A DNA stretch of 64,000 nt from Haloarcula mannanilytica (GTDB lineage: Archaea; Halobacteriota; Halobacteria; Halobacteriales; Haloarculaceae), in the NCBI RefSeq assembly GCF_005406125.1, contig NZ_BIXZ01000009.1, forward strand, positions 62,001 to 126,000, in the 5' to 3' direction. The notes beneath the pieces are model-generated. The model ran no database searches. It saw only the letters and a program-made list of their open reading frames with translations, and was not told where the DNA came from. A program made the position numbers and the translations under genes. This document shows positions 8,549 to 17,462 of this stretch, in pieces (positions within the stretch are counted from its first letter, which is position 1; each line of letters starts with the position of its first letter).

Positions 8549-8815
8549 ATGTCATACGAAGGCACTACGGTTCCACGGCGTGACTCACCTGCAGGGGAGT
8601 GTGATTACTGTGGGCATCCGTTCCCAACGACCGACCGCCTCGTCCTCCACAAAGGCTTAGAACATCCCCAAGAGTTGGATGCCGACGAGGAAGACGCATT
8701 CATCTCTGCCAGAGCGGACGAAGAAGACGAGTTACGCACGCTGCGTCTGAAAGCACTTGGAGCCCTTGTGCTCCTGTACTTCGGTTTCTTAATGCTATAT
8801 GCCATCGTCGCCTGA
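8549..8815 (+). CDS. C2H2-like zinc-finger protein with C-terminal TM
   Basis: 88 residues. A finger CDYCGHPFPTTDRLVLHKGLEH (two Cys, two His in C2H2 spacing) is followed by an acidic linker and one TM (about 68-87, ALGALVLLYFGFLMLYAI). This architecture recalls the haloarchaeal DUF7410 group. Its 3' end overlaps the start of the large membrane protein at 8799 by 17 bp, implying coupled expression. The finger probably faces the cytoplasm; DNA, protein and metal-sensing roles are all possible. Confidence 0.7.
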   Translation: MSYEGTTVPRRDSPAGECDYCGHPFPTTDRLVLHKGLEHPQELDADEEDAFISARADEEDELRTLRLKALGALVLLYFGFLMLYAIVA

Positions 8816-10310
8816 CTCAGACACGAACTCTGGAGCACGCAGAGAGGGGCACACAGAGTCAGGGCCAGAGTCGAGGCTCCATAATTGGGTCGTATCGAAC
8901 ACAAAGCTCAGACTCCTGGTTCAGTTTGTAACCTGGGTCTCGGTATTGACGCTGTTTACCGAAACAGTCGCTGCCGGGAACGGAATGACGCTCTCGAAGC
9001 AGCCACGGGATACACTTGCCATTCCCCGATGGCTGTATCTCGCCACTGGCGGCGCTACGATTGGCGCCTCTGCCCTGCTTGCAAGTTTCGTCACTGATCG
9101 GGCGTTTATCCGTTATCTCCACAGCTGGTCGTTTCCTGGTCCAACAATTGATGACTGGCGAACACCTATTGTGTGGATCGGACGTGGACTCGGGATCGTC
9201 GTCCTCGGACTGGCAGTCTACCTCGGAGTGACGGGCCCACAACTCCCGACAGCGAGCTTCACCATCCTCGTCACGTTCGTCGTCGTTCGTGCAGGCTTGC
9301 CGATGCTCACGTATCTCGGAGGCAATCTCTGGCCAGTGCTGAACCCCTGGCGAGGAATCGTCTCGCTACTCCCAACTGGATACCGGACGTATCCAGAAGA
9401 ATTAGCCCGATGGCCAGCTGTTGGTGGCCTATTACTTCTCGTGTGGATTGAGGTGGTTTTCCCTGTCAGCACGATCCCGTCAACTCTTTCGATTGTGATC
9501 CTCGGCTACAGTGTCGTCACAATTGCAGGCGCTGTACTCGTCGGTCCCAACGCATGGTTCGGGAACGCAGATCCGTTATCCGTCCTGTTCCGATTCTTCG
9601 GGGCTGTCGCTCCTGTAAAACGGCGGGATGGGAAGCTCACCGTAAAACTGCCCGGTAGCGACCTGACTGATTCAGACTTAATCACGGACACCTCCGATGT
9701 CGCGTTCGTCATTGCGCTAATCTGGGAGCTCACGTACAGCGGCTTCATCACGACGCAGACGGGCGCAGCAACTATCGAGGCACTCGCCAGCCTCTCTAAT
9801 ATTGGAGTGGGAGCCGTACAGATTCGTGCGATTCTCATCTACACACTCCTTTTCGTCAGTGGCTACGTCGTTTTCTTCGCCGCGTATTGGTATGCTGGTG
9901 TACTCTCTCGGCGACGGACTGGGACATACATTACAGCAAAACGCATCGCCTTTCGGTTTGCACCCTCGCTATTGGCCATCGCAGCGGGATATCACCTCGC
10001 TCACTACACCGGACTGGCCGTATCCCTCAGTCCAGCCCTAGGGATGGCGATTGTCTCCCCACTGTCGCCCCCAGCGAATCCCCTGACATTATCTCCACCT
10101 GGATGGTTCGAGGGCTTGAGTATCGCCTACGTGCTCGTCGGGCATCTCCTCGCTATCTGGGCAGCGCACGCGACCGCCTACGAACTCTTCTCGAGTCGTC
10201 TCGTCGCGATCCGGAGCCAGTACCCGTTCATTATTGTGATGATCGGTTACACCGTCATTAGCCTCTGGATTCTCTCACTTCCCGGAGCGACGCCCCCTTA
10301 TCTACCCTGA
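8799..10310 (+). CDS. Polytopic membrane protein of unknown function
   Basis: 503 residues with about 12 predicted TM segments after a 35-residue hydrophilic N-terminus. Recognisable stretches include LWPVLNPWRGIVSLLPTGYR, VGPNAWFGNADPLSVLFRFF and YHLAHYTG; the conserved-looking NPW, NADPLS and His pairs could line a channel or bind cofactor, but I cannot assign a family. It is coupled to the zinc-finger protein upstream and converges on the P19-like lipoprotein gene at 10373. Context suggests a permease or redox component of the adjoining metal cluster; inference only. Confidence 0.7.
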   Translation: MPSSPDSDTNSGARREGHTESGPESRLHNWVVSNTKLRLLVQFVTWVSVLTLFTETVAAGNGMTLSKQPRDTLAIPRWLYLATGGATIGASALLASFVTDRAFIRYLHSWSFPGPTIDDWRTPIVWIGRGLGIVVLGLAVYLGVTGPQLPTASFTILVTFVVVRAGLPMLTYLGGNLWPVLNPWRGIVSLLPTGYRTYPEELARWPAVGGLLLLVWIEVVFPVSTIPSTLSIVILGYSVVTIAGAVLVGPNAWFGNADPLSVLFRFFGAVAPVKRRDGKLTVKLPGSDLTDSDLITDTSDVAFVIALIWELTYSGFITTQTGAATIEALASLSNIGVGAVQIRAILIYTLLFVSGYVVFFAAYWYAGVLSRRRTGTYITAKRIAFRFAPSLLAIAAGYHLAHYTGLAVSLSPALGMAIVSPLSPPANPLTLSPPGWFEGLSIAYVLVGHLLAIWAAHATAYELFSSRLVAIRSQYPFIIVMIGYTVISLWILSLPGATPPYLP

Positions 10311-10372
10311 TTCTGGTGGTTTCGAGGGGACCACTGGTCGCACACTATGGTCAGAGCTTGACCAGAAAGGGA

Positions 10373-11443
10373 TCACTCGACAGTGAACTCAATCGGCTCC
10401 ATATCGAGGAACGCGGTTTCGTAGCCATCGTGCCGCGCCAGTTGAGGTGGTGTCTCTACGGTGATTCTGACCGTATCGCCCGTCTTGAGTTCATCAAGAC
10501 CCATCCCATAGAAACTCCCGAGGTCGGGATCGAGAGACGCTTGGAGTGTCCCTTGTGTGATTGTGTCTCCTCCTCGGTTGAGTGTTGCTGAAAGAGCCAT
10601 CCTCGGGAGCATCACGCGATTGTAAGGTGTTCGAGGAGAGACGATCAGGAAGGGACCGTCACTATCGCTAAACCGATGGTCACCGTCAACGAGAGCAACG
10701 ACTATCGTCGCATCACCGGATTGCCCTTCATGGAGAAGTCGACCAGGAAGGTCGGATTTTGTCGGTACGACCGGTTCAGGGACCATTTCCATGTCCATTA
10801 GATCGACTGTCCCACGGGTGCCTGCTTTGTCGCCTAACCGGCGAATCTCCAAATTGTACGTCTCATCCGTATCGAACGTGAACTGCATCGTGGCAGACTG
10901 TCCCTCTGTAAATCGCCCGTGGAATGGATTCGTACGAGCTGTCTGCAAGGGGCCGACCTGGAGCGTCACATCGTACTGTCCTTCCCCCGGGAGAGCGATA
11001 TTGTCGCCGTAGTGGAACCCCATATTCGGCGAGATCATCGGCCAGAGGTTGGTTGAGGACACTCGACCGTCGCTGTTACTGATTTCGACAGAGACGTCGA
11101 CCGGGAGGATCGTCTCCGTCTCGGTGTCCCAGACACTCGCCATCAGATGCACCGAATCATCCGACTGAACGACGACTTTCGTCTTTCGTGAGCCAGTGAG
11201 GTTCCAGAAACGGTGCGGGAAGGAATGCATCAGCGCAAATCCGAGATCGCCGGCCGTCGTCGTTCCGTACATTCCCATTCCTTCGATGATGGCAGGATAG
11301 TAGACGGCGTCAGGTCGATCCTCCACGAGCGGAGGATCACGCCATGCAGACTGCGTCTCGAATCCGAGCCGCCCCAGGCAACCAGACAGCACTAGGCCAC
11401 CCGAGAGAGCAGTCCCCTGTTTGAGAAACGTTCTCCGATTCAT
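10373..11443 (-). CDS. P19/Tp34-like iron(copper)-binding Tat lipoprotein, copy 2
   Basis: 356 residues. Tat plus lipobox N-terminus (MNRRTFLKQG...LVLSGCLG) predicts export and lipid anchoring. The body resembles the periplasmic Fe2+ transport protein family (P19/Tp34/FetP): a Met-rich entry (EGMGMYGTT), VHLMASVWDTETE and PNMGFHYGDNIALPGEGQYDV, which supply the Met/His/Glu ligands of the family. A second domain follows (residues about 200-356). From memory it matches the haloarchaeal DUF7350 'iron transporter' group. A paralogue lies at 11673-12734, and the DyP-like gene upstream strengthens the link to Efe/Ftr-type iron handling. Confidence 0.8.
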   Translation of the reverse strand: MNRRTFLKQGTALSGGLVLSGCLGRLGFETQSAWRDPPLVEDRPDAVYYPAIIEGMGMYGTTTAGDLGFALMHSFPHRFWNLTGSRKTKVVVQSDDSVHLMASVWDTETETILPVDVSVEISNSDGRVSSTNLWPMISPNMGFHYGDNIALPGEGQYDVTLQVGPLQTARTNPFHGRFTEGQSATMQFTFDTDETYNLEIRRLGDKAGTRGTVDLMDMEMVPEPVVPTKSDLPGRLLHEGQSGDATIVVALVDGDHRFSDSDGPFLIVSPRTPYNRVMLPRMALSATLNRGGDTITQGTLQASLDPDLGSFYGMGLDELKTGDTVRITVETPPQLARHDGYETAFLDMEPIEFTVE

Positions 11444-11545
11444 ATTCTCCTCTGAGATGGTATGTTTGGTAGATTCATTGAGTCGACCTCGCTGTCGTCA
11501 ACCGGGGGTTTCTGTAACTGTCAGCCTCGGCCATTCTGTGACTGT

Positions 11546-11632
11546 CTACGCCAAGCGAACGACGAATCCAGTGAGTACCAGGAGTGAGACAACGCCAAGT
11601 AACGCCCCCAGTAGAAGGTGCTTCTCTTCCAT
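11546..11632 (-). CDS. 28-residue single-TM micropeptide between the P19-like paralogues
   Basis: ATG at 11632 opens MEEKHLLLGALLGVVSLLVL and continues TGFVVRLA before TAG: a short charged head and one TM. A TTTAGA box lies about 25 bp upstream, so a leaderless transcript is possible. It sits between two tandem genes of one minus-strand cluster, as small accessory subunits of transporters often do. No homologue recognised. Confidence 0.5.
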   Translation of the reverse strand: MEEKHLLLGALLGVVSLLVLTGFVVRLA

Positions 11633-11672
11633 AGGTTTGGCTTCGGTTGGAATTCTAAAGACACCTTTGGAA

Positions 11673-12734
11673 CTACAACGTCACCTGCACATCTGGCATA
11701 TCAACGAAGGCTGTCTCGTATCCTTCATGGCGAGCCGTTTGTGGGGGCGAATCGACTGTAATCGTCAGCTCATCTCCCGTCCGTACATCCGCGACCGTCG
11801 CTCCGTAGTGATAGCGGAGCTCTGGATCGATAGTCGCCTGTAGAATTCCGTCGAACACTGACGTACCGTCACGGTGCAGTGTCCCCGATAGCGACATCAT
11901 CGGCAGCAACGTTCGATTGTAGGGTGTGCGCGGGGAAACAGCGAGATACCTCTGATTCTCGTCCCCACCGAAACGCGACGCGTCTTCGAGGATCGTAACC
12001 ACGAACTTCGCGTCCCCACTCGTCCCCGAGCCACGAACGTCCCCAGGGAGCGCGTCCGGTGTCGGCACTTGCGAACTCGGTAACATCTCCATGTCCATCA
12101 GGTCGACAGCACCCTTCGTGCCTTCTCTGTCGTCGGGGATGTCCGTATACGAGATTTCGTTGAGCGTCGATTCGCTGAATTCGAACTCGAACGTGAACGA
12201 GGCGTTCCCCTGATTCTCGGCCAGCGACCCCGTCCGTCGCGTCGACGGCCCGCCGATACTCACCTCGACAGTGTACGTACCGTCGCCCTTGAGCTGTGCG
12301 TTATCGCCGAAGTGAAACCCCATCGGCTGGGAGAGCATCGGCCACGGTGCGAACTGATCAATCGAATCCCCGCTCTGTGTAATCGTGAGCTGCGGATTGA
12401 TATCGGGTGGGATGATCCCCGTATGTGTCTCCCACACGACCGGCATCAGGTGGATCGAATCCTCGGATTGAATCTCGACCTTCGTGATCCCATTCGGCTT
12501 CATCAGCCAGAACCGGTGCGCATACGAATACGTGAGCGCACACCTGTACCCGCCCTGTTCCTTCATTCCAGGCATTTTCATGCCCTCGTAGTGGGTCGGA
12601 TAGTAGACTGCGTCCGGCCGGTTCTCGGGAAGCGGTGGTGCTTGTGCCGATTGCGTCTCGAACAGGCCGGCACACCCCGCGAGCCCTACGAGTGAACCGC
12701 TCCCGGCCACTCGGAGCACGTCACGACGATTCAT
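11673..12734 (-). CDS. P19/Tp34-like iron(copper)-binding Tat lipoprotein, copy 1
   Basis: 353 residues with Tat/lipobox start (MNRRDVLRVAGSGSLVGLAG, Cys next). Same layout as the paralogue at 10373: Met-rich EGMKMPGMKEQG, IHLMPVVWETHTG and QPMGFHFGDNAQLKGDGTYTV, the last matching the conserved metal-binding hairpin of P19/Tp34. Later motifs VDLMDMEMLPSSQVP and SPRTPYNR are shared nearly verbatim with the paralogue, so the pair arose by duplication. Its start overlaps the DyP-like gene end by 14 bp, indicating one operon: DyP-like, P19-like, micropeptide, P19-like. The difference in Met content may mean different metals or affinities. Confidence 0.82.
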   Translation of the reverse strand: MNRRDVLRVAGSGSLVGLAGCAGLFETQSAQAPPLPENRPDAVYYPTHYEGMKMPGMKEQGGYRCALTYSYAHRFWLMKPNGITKVEIQSEDSIHLMPVVWETHTGIIPPDINPQLTITQSGDSIDQFAPWPMLSQPMGFHFGDNAQLKGDGTYTVEVSIGGPSTRRTGSLAENQGNASFTFEFEFSESTLNEISYTDIPDDREGTKGAVDLMDMEMLPSSQVPTPDALPGDVRGSGTSGDAKFVVTILEDASRFGGDENQRYLAVSPRTPYNRTLLPMMSLSGTLHRDGTSVFDGILQATIDPELRYHYGATVADVRTGDELTITVDSPPQTARHEGYETAFVDMPDVQVTL

Positions 12735-14028
12735 GCGTCACCTCCTGTGCGTCCCCAGTCGGCTGGGCAGGTGGCAGCGCGCGCAACGACCGCGACGGGA
12801 CGAGGAAATTACCGCGACGCTCCGTACGAATGTACTGTAGGATGCCGTTGTTATTCCGCTGACCGACGGCCGACTGCTCGGTGACGTCAGTGCCATTCAT
12901 CGCTTCTCTCGTATCGACGAAATCGGTGATCCGTCGCTGGAGCGCAAGGAAGTGGAGGCTGGCGGCTCCATCGTCGGTAGAATCGAAGTCACGTCGAAGA
13001 ATGAGCGGCGAGTCATCATCGTCGCGAGCGCGGGCAGATTTCTGGGAGTGACCGATGACGCCCATCTCGCGGGCCGTCTCATCCGTTGGCTGACAGTCGT
13101 CGATTTTGCTGCTGGTTCCGAGGTTGTCTCCAGTGCCCTCGACTACGTCGTTCTCGGCGTGGTACGGACAGAACATCTTCGCCTCACGCTGCCAGCGGTC
13201 GTCCTGGTTGTACCACTGGTTGAGGTTCAGTCGGAGCTTGGAGATATGCTGAGTCGTGCCACCGGCGAACGGCCCCGACTGGATCGTCACACGTTCTTCA
13301 CTGGCCTGGTTCTTTTTGAAGCCGGACTTGAATCCCATAAACAGGGGTGCGTCCTCCGGGACTTTGTCGGCCGGAACACCCTCCGCATCGTCTGCATTCT
13401 CCGCCGGGAGTCCATCCCCGATAAATCCAGTTCGCCGGTCGGCGAGTGAGAAGACATCGGTCAGTGCAGCGTCGGGCTGATCGACACCGTTGAGGGTCGA
13501 TTTGTTCCCTTTGAGGGCTTCTTCGGCACCGAGCACCACCTGTGCCGTGTTACTTGCGAGATGGACGACCGCATCGGGCGTATCGAACTCGGGTTCCTCG
13601 AACGGAGCAAGTGCTTCCGGATCGGGGAGGTCAACGTCGTCGGGAAGCGAGTCGTCGAATCGGTCAAAGTATGCCGGAGAATAACTCACCGTGAGCAATA
13701 ACCCGTCCCCGCTTCGCTCGTAGGCGTGTTCGATACCCCGGAGAGCTGTTTCAACTTGGTCGCGGTCGTCTTCGTTCGGTTGCCCGTCTCGTCGGTAATT
13801 CAAATAGAGGAGCACACGATGGCTCGGAGCGATGACGTTCCCATGGTCGTCCCGTGGGAGGACCTCATTCCAAGCGTGTTGACGTTGTGGATACGACGAG
13901 AGATCGTCCGGGCCCGTCGGGACATCGACCTCTTCACGGCCTAGGCAGGCACTAAATGCCGCTGCTCCTCCGATAGCGATGGCCGACTTGAGGAATTCTC
14001 GACGAGGGATACCTCTCTCATCACTCAT
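12721..14028 (-). CDS. DyP/EfeB-like Tat lipoprotein lacking the canonical GxxDG Asp
   Basis: 435 residues. Tat motif RREFLKSAIAIGG and lipobox FSAC predict an exported lipoprotein. The C-terminal half aligns by eye to DyP-type peroxidase EfeB: MGFKSGFKKNQ in place of GFKDG, GGTTQHISKLRLNLNQWY, a possible haem-ligand His in MGVIGHSQKSAR, LILRRDFDS, and FLALQRRITDFVDTREAMNG. The usual catalytic Asp of GxxDG is Ser here, so normal DyP peroxidase chemistry may be lost or altered. Neighbouring P19-like genes fit an Efe-like iron-uptake context. It resembles the haloarchaeal DUF7405 group from memory. Confidence 0.78.
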   Translation of the reverse strand: MSDERGIPRREFLKSAIAIGGAAAFSACLGREEVDVPTGPDDLSSYPQRQHAWNEVLPRDDHGNVIAPSHRVLLYLNYRRDGQPNEDDRDQVETALRGIEHAYERSGDGLLLTVSYSPAYFDRFDDSLPDDVDLPDPEALAPFEEPEFDTPDAVVHLASNTAQVVLGAEEALKGNKSTLNGVDQPDAALTDVFSLADRRTGFIGDGLPAENADDAEGVPADKVPEDAPLFMGFKSGFKKNQASEERVTIQSGPFAGGTTQHISKLRLNLNQWYNQDDRWQREAKMFCPYHAENDVVEGTGDNLGTSSKIDDCQPTDETAREMGVIGHSQKSARARDDDDSPLILRRDFDSTDDGAASLHFLALQRRITDFVDTREAMNGTDVTEQSAVGQRNNNGILQYIRTERRGNFLVPSRSLRALPPAQPTGDAQEVTHESS

Positions 14029-14105
14029 TACCCGGCAGTTAGGAAGTCAACGGAAAAGCGGTTCTGGTAGAGTTCTTGAATCTCCCCCTCAAGGCCGGTA
14101 TCGGA

Positions 14106-14693
14106 CTATCTGGTGAAGAGCTTCTTCACCAAGTTCCACCCGATAAATCGGGGGGTCCGCTTGCGGTATTCATCGTATTCCTGGCCATACTGCTCTCGCA
14201 GCCACGGTTCTTCGGCAAACGGGAACAGTGCGTACACAAGGATGGTCAAGACGCCGTGTACAGCCAGTTTCCTGGAGTTCACTGCGATGATCGCGCCGAC
14301 GATGAACGTAATGAATCCCACGCTCTGTGGGTTGCGCGTGTACTGGTAGATACCGTCCGTCCGAAGCTCCCCTTCTCTTCCACTGCTTTCCATCCACCCG
14401 AGTTCGAAGAGGGCGGAAAGGGCAAATCCCATCCCGAGTGCGGCGATACCGCTACCTGCGAGTTTGCTCCAGCGTTTGGTGAAAATGAATGAATCCCGAT
14501 CAAGCGCGACCAGCACGGGAAACCCAGCGAACACGACGGAGAGCGCTGACCAATTGAACCACCACCGCCAGGAGCTGTCGCCGATGGGCCACACTCGACG
14601 GTCAGGGTGAACCGCACTGATCGCATACCCGAGAATCAGCGTGACATCCGCGACGACTGTCGTCAGTAGCGCGCGATCTGAGGATGCGGACAT
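14106..14693 (-). CDS. ICMT/PEMT-like membrane methyltransferase
   Basis: 195 residues from ATG 14693 (MSASSDRALL); the longer frame to 14786 adds an unrelated tail. Five or so TM segments, then the isoprenylcysteine/phospholipid methyltransferase signature: GIYQYTRNPQSVGFITF, and EEPWLREQYGQEYDEYRKR near the C-terminus. Such enzymes use S-adenosylmethionine to methylate membrane-embedded lipids or cysteines; the archaeal substrate is unknown. It lies 77 bp upstream of the DyP-like gene in the same direction and may be co-transcribed. Confidence 0.78.
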   Translation of the reverse strand: MSASSDRALLTTVVADVTLILGYAISAVHPDRRVWPIGDSSWRWWFNWSALSVVFAGFPVLVALDRDSFIFTKRWSKLAGSGIAALGMGFALSALFELGWMESSGREGELRTDGIYQYTRNPQSVGFITFIVGAIIAVNSRKLAVHGVLTILVYALFPFAEEPWLREQYGQEYDEYRKRTPRFIGWNLVKKLFTR

Positions 14694-14862
14694 ATGCGTA
14701 CGTCCTGATTGTGAAAGACAAAAAGGTGAGTCAATCGTGGTTCCTACATAGAGACTGCTGCCTCTAAAGGGGTTTAGAACCACCAACCACTCTCTACAAT
14801 TCTAACATCCGGGGTGATTTGAATCGACGCTCTCAGGTAACTGCGTTTCAAATTTAACCCAG

Positions 14863-15201
14863 ATGGCGGGATTTGTCCCACTTCATAGTGGGTTCATCGA
14901 TCCGTGGTCCCTTCCGTTGCTCGCGGTGATCACCATCGCAGCTGCTGGTACAGCGGTGCTTCTGGGACTTGCGATCGGCGCGTTCGTTCAGCGCCAATCC
15001 CGTCCATATCTGTTAGTCGTCGCTGCGCTAGCTGCCCTCTTTGGACGCTCTGCAATTGCGGGGATCACCATCGTCGGCCTGTTTTCACAAGCCGAGCATC
15101 ACCTTCTCGAACACGGACTTGATGTCATTCTTGTCGCGCTCGTCATTGCTGCGGTCTATCACTCTCGAACTATTTCGAACGAGACCAATTTGGATACATG
15201 A
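14863..15201 (+). CDS. Small membrane protein paired with winged-helix regulator
   Basis: 112 residues, three hydrophobic segments (about 15-42, 47-70, 84-102), with FSQAEHHLLEHGLD between the last two. The start at 14863 follows AT-rich DNA (caaatttaaccc). The stop overlaps the ATG of the regulator at 15198 by 4 bp. From memory similar pairs are labelled DUF7471 plus HTH in haloarchaea. The conserved-looking His/Glu loop could bind a metal, fitting the surrounding copper genes; inference. Confidence 0.68.
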   Translation: MAGFVPLHSGFIDPWSLPLLAVITIAAAGTAVLLGLAIGAFVQRQSRPYLLVVAALAALFGRSAIAGITIVGLFSQAEHHLLEHGLDVILVALVIAAVYHSRTISNETNLDT

Positions 15202-15716
15202 CACACCAACGTGACCGGATTCACGAGTGTATTGCCACCCACCCTGGAGAACACTTCAACGCACTCACGCGGAGACTAGACCTCGCACCAGGACAGGTAC
15301 AGTACCATCTCAGGGAACTCCAGAATCAAGAGAGAGTAATCGAATTACCTCTCTATGGCCGGACCCACTATTACACACCTGAATATGATGCGTGGGAGCG
15401 GGGAGCAATCGCTGTCATTCGCCGGGAAACAGCACGCGACATTTTATTCTGCGTTCTCGAACAGGGGCCATCCAGACCGGACGCTGTCACAGAGTCTCTC
15501 GGGATTGCTCGGGGGACTCTCGAGTGGCACTTGAATCATTTGACGGAGCAAAATCTCATCGAGAAACACCGAGATGCCAATAATCACGTGACGCTGGTCG
15601 CAGCCGAGCCGACTGAGACCGCTCGTCTCCTCGAAGAGATTACACCCTCGCTGCCCGATCGGATGATCGACCGGTTCACCCGCCTCGTCGATAACCTACT
15701 GGCGGAGGGCTCGTGA
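15198..15716 (+). CDS. Tandem winged-helix transcription regulator
   Basis: 172 residues with two wHTH modules: residues about 1-55 (HPGEHFNALTRRLDLAPGQV then QYHLRELQ) and about 75-130 (QGPSRPDAVTESLGIARGTL then EWHLNHLTEQNLIEK). Each has a recognition helix followed by a wing. The layout matches haloarchaeal regulators coupled to a small membrane protein, here the gene at 14863. It is convergent with the halocyanin gene, so it may control the copper cluster or its own pair; target unknown. Confidence 0.75.
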   Translation: MTHQRDRIHECIATHPGEHFNALTRRLDLAPGQVQYHLRELQNQERVIELPLYGRTHYYTPEYDAWERGAIAVIRRETARDILFCVLEQGPSRPDAVTESLGIARGTLEWHLNHLTEQNLIEKHRDANNHVTLVAAEPTETARLLEEITPSLPDRMIDRFTRLVDNLLAEGS

Positions 15717-15762
15717 CGAGTTTGCGGATGTGTTTCGTCGGAACGAGAACTTGATTGTTCGA

Positions 15763-16185
15763 TTACTTTACTCGAACTGTCCCGACCATCCCAGAACTCT
15801 CGTGTGGGATACAAAAGTACCCGTACGTTCCAGGTTGATCGAACGTGTGCTCGTAGTTCTCGCCCGGAGCGATGAGTCCCTCGGTGACCCGATTCCTCGC
15901 AACACGCTCTGACTCGAAGCCACCACTTGCGAAGTACGCGGCGTCGTCTGGAATCTCGTCTTCATAGGCTGTGACCGTGTGATCGATGTCACTCTCGTTC
16001 GTCCATGTAACCGTCTCACCAGGTTCGATCGTCGCGGTCTTCGGCTCAAATTTGAGATCACCGGGCATCGTGACAGTCTGGGCCGATGATGACTGTCCAC
16101 CTAGACACCCGGCGGTGCTGAGAGTCGCTAGGGTCGCGGTGCTGAGCCGCAATATCGATCGTCGGTTGTAGAACTTCGAGACCAT
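15763..16185 (-). CDS. Halocyanin-like blue-copper protein
   Basis: 140 residues from ATG 16185 (MVSKFYNRRSILRL); the longer frame to 16221 would run into the preceding gene's end. Tat signal NRRSILRLSTA and lipobox TAGC predict a membrane-anchored exported protein. A single cupredoxin domain holds the type-1 copper ligands: His in IDHTVTAY, then Cys, His and Met in YFCIPHESSGMVG. Halocyanins shuttle electrons on the outer face of the haloarchaeal membrane. Directly downstream of the ZIP transporter and multicopper oxidase, for which it may be the redox partner. Confidence 0.88.
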   Translation of the reverse strand: MVSKFYNRRSILRLSTATLATLSTAGCLGGQSSSAQTVTMPGDLKFEPKTATIEPGETVTWTNESDIDHTVTAYEDEIPDDAAYFASGGFESERVARNRVTEGLIAPGENYEHTFDQPGTYGYFCIPHESSGMVGTVRVK

Positions 16186-16210
16186 TGTAACGGAAACGAG
16201 TGTTTTCCTA

Positions 16211-17461
16211 TTAGAGGACAACGAAGAGATCGGTCACGTACATGACGCCGAGTCCGAGCAGGAACGCGAGCAGGTTCGTCGCGCTCGCCACGCGACCGCC
16301 GGCATCGCGAACCATTCGCGCGATCTCCCAGTCGACCTGCAGGATTGCGCCAACCCCGATCGCGAGGAAGAAGGCCCCGATCGTCGGCGAGTATGCAAGA
16401 CTACCGATCCAGCCCCCGAGGATGACGGGTGCGCCGGCGATCACCCCGAGTGCGGCGAAGTGCTTGAGCGAAGGGCGTTCCCCGCGGGCGACCGGCGCGA
16501 CGACAGCCGGACCTTCCGTCACGTTGTGGAGCATGAACCCGATCACGAGGAATGCGCCGAGTGACACGCGCCCGAGTGCGAACGAACTCCCGATAGCAAG
16601 TCCTTCCGCAAGGTTGTGCAGGCCGATCCCTATCGCGACCAGATAGGCGATCCAGAGACCGCTACTCGCCCGACTGTCACCAGCAGCGACACGGCCCTCA
16701 CGCCACGCACTGATCGCCTGGACGAGCAGGAGTGCGCCGAAGATCCCGAAGACGACCAAGAGGTTGCCCTCGTACGCGCCCGGAACTCGTTCGGCGAGTT
16801 CGAACGCTTCGAACCCGGCGTCAAATGCCAAGAAGCCCAGTACGCCGGCCGCGAACAAGAGCACGGCGTGCAGCCACCGATCACTCATCGTCTTGATGTA
16901 GGGGAACCAGAGCATCCCTAATGCGACTGGGATGACGCCGACGAACAGTCCGATGACTGCGAGCGTCCCGAGCAGACTGAGGCTAAACCCGGGCGACTGA
17001 CTCGGCGCGACGATCGTGTTGTGGAACGTCGCTCCGTCAGAGAGCACGAGCGCGACCTCGAGGTCCCACCCCGGATTCCAGTGATACGGAATCACGATCT
17101 CCGCACTTTCCATCGGGGCCAGCGTTTGGTCACCACCGGCTCCTTCGACCCGGAAATCCCAGTACGCCTCGTCGACGAGGACCTGTGATATCGTCACGGA
17201 TTCGGGGCCGTTATTCGTCACGTGCAGGACGACCGTTTCGTCGCTCGGAAGCGTCGTGTGCGTGACCGTTACGTCGGGAAGTGGTTCGCCGCTCTGAACC
17301 CCGGCGAGCGGTGACGTGAACGCAAACACGCCTAAGACGAGTACGAGCAACACGATCGGGAGTAACGCACTGACCCATTTTGGAAGGCCGAGCGGTTGTG
17401 TTATCTCGTTCTCAGCTGGTACACCACCGTCCGTCGTCGTGTCTCGTGTCTTATCCGCCAT
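16211..17461 (-). CDS. ZIP-family metal transporter with extracytoplasmic domain
   Basis: 416 residues. The N-terminus has one TM (about 28-50) and a beta-rich domain (about 60-150: VTVTHTTLPSDETVVLHVTN, WDFRVEGAGG) before a ZIP core of about eight TMs. ZIP signatures are clear: IGLHNLAEGLAIGSSFAL and FMLHNVTEGPAVVAPVA, the paired HNxxEG metal sites of TM4 and TM5. ZIP proteins move Zn2+, Fe2+ or similar cations into the cytoplasm. The fused external domain is unusual and could receive metal from the neighbouring exported copper proteins. Ends 1 bp from the oxidase start side, so co-transcribed with it. Confidence 0.88.
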   Translation of the reverse strand: MADKTRDTTTDGGVPAENEITQPLGLPKWVSALLPIVLLVLVLGVFAFTSPLAGVQSGEPLPDVTVTHTTLPSDETVVLHVTNNGPESVTISQVLVDEAYWDFRVEGAGGDQTLAPMESAEIVIPYHWNPGWDLEVALVLSDGATFHNTIVAPSQSPGFSLSLLGTLAVIGLFVGVIPVALGMLWFPYIKTMSDRWLHAVLLFAAGVLGFLAFDAGFEAFELAERVPGAYEGNLLVVFGIFGALLLVQAISAWREGRVAAGDSRASSGLWIAYLVAIGIGLHNLAEGLAIGSSFALGRVSLGAFLVIGFMLHNVTEGPAVVAPVARGERPSLKHFAALGVIAGAPVILGGWIGSLAYSPTIGAFFLAIGVGAILQVDWEIARMVRDAGGRVASATNLLAFLLGLGVMYVTDLFVVL

Positions 17462-17462
17462 G

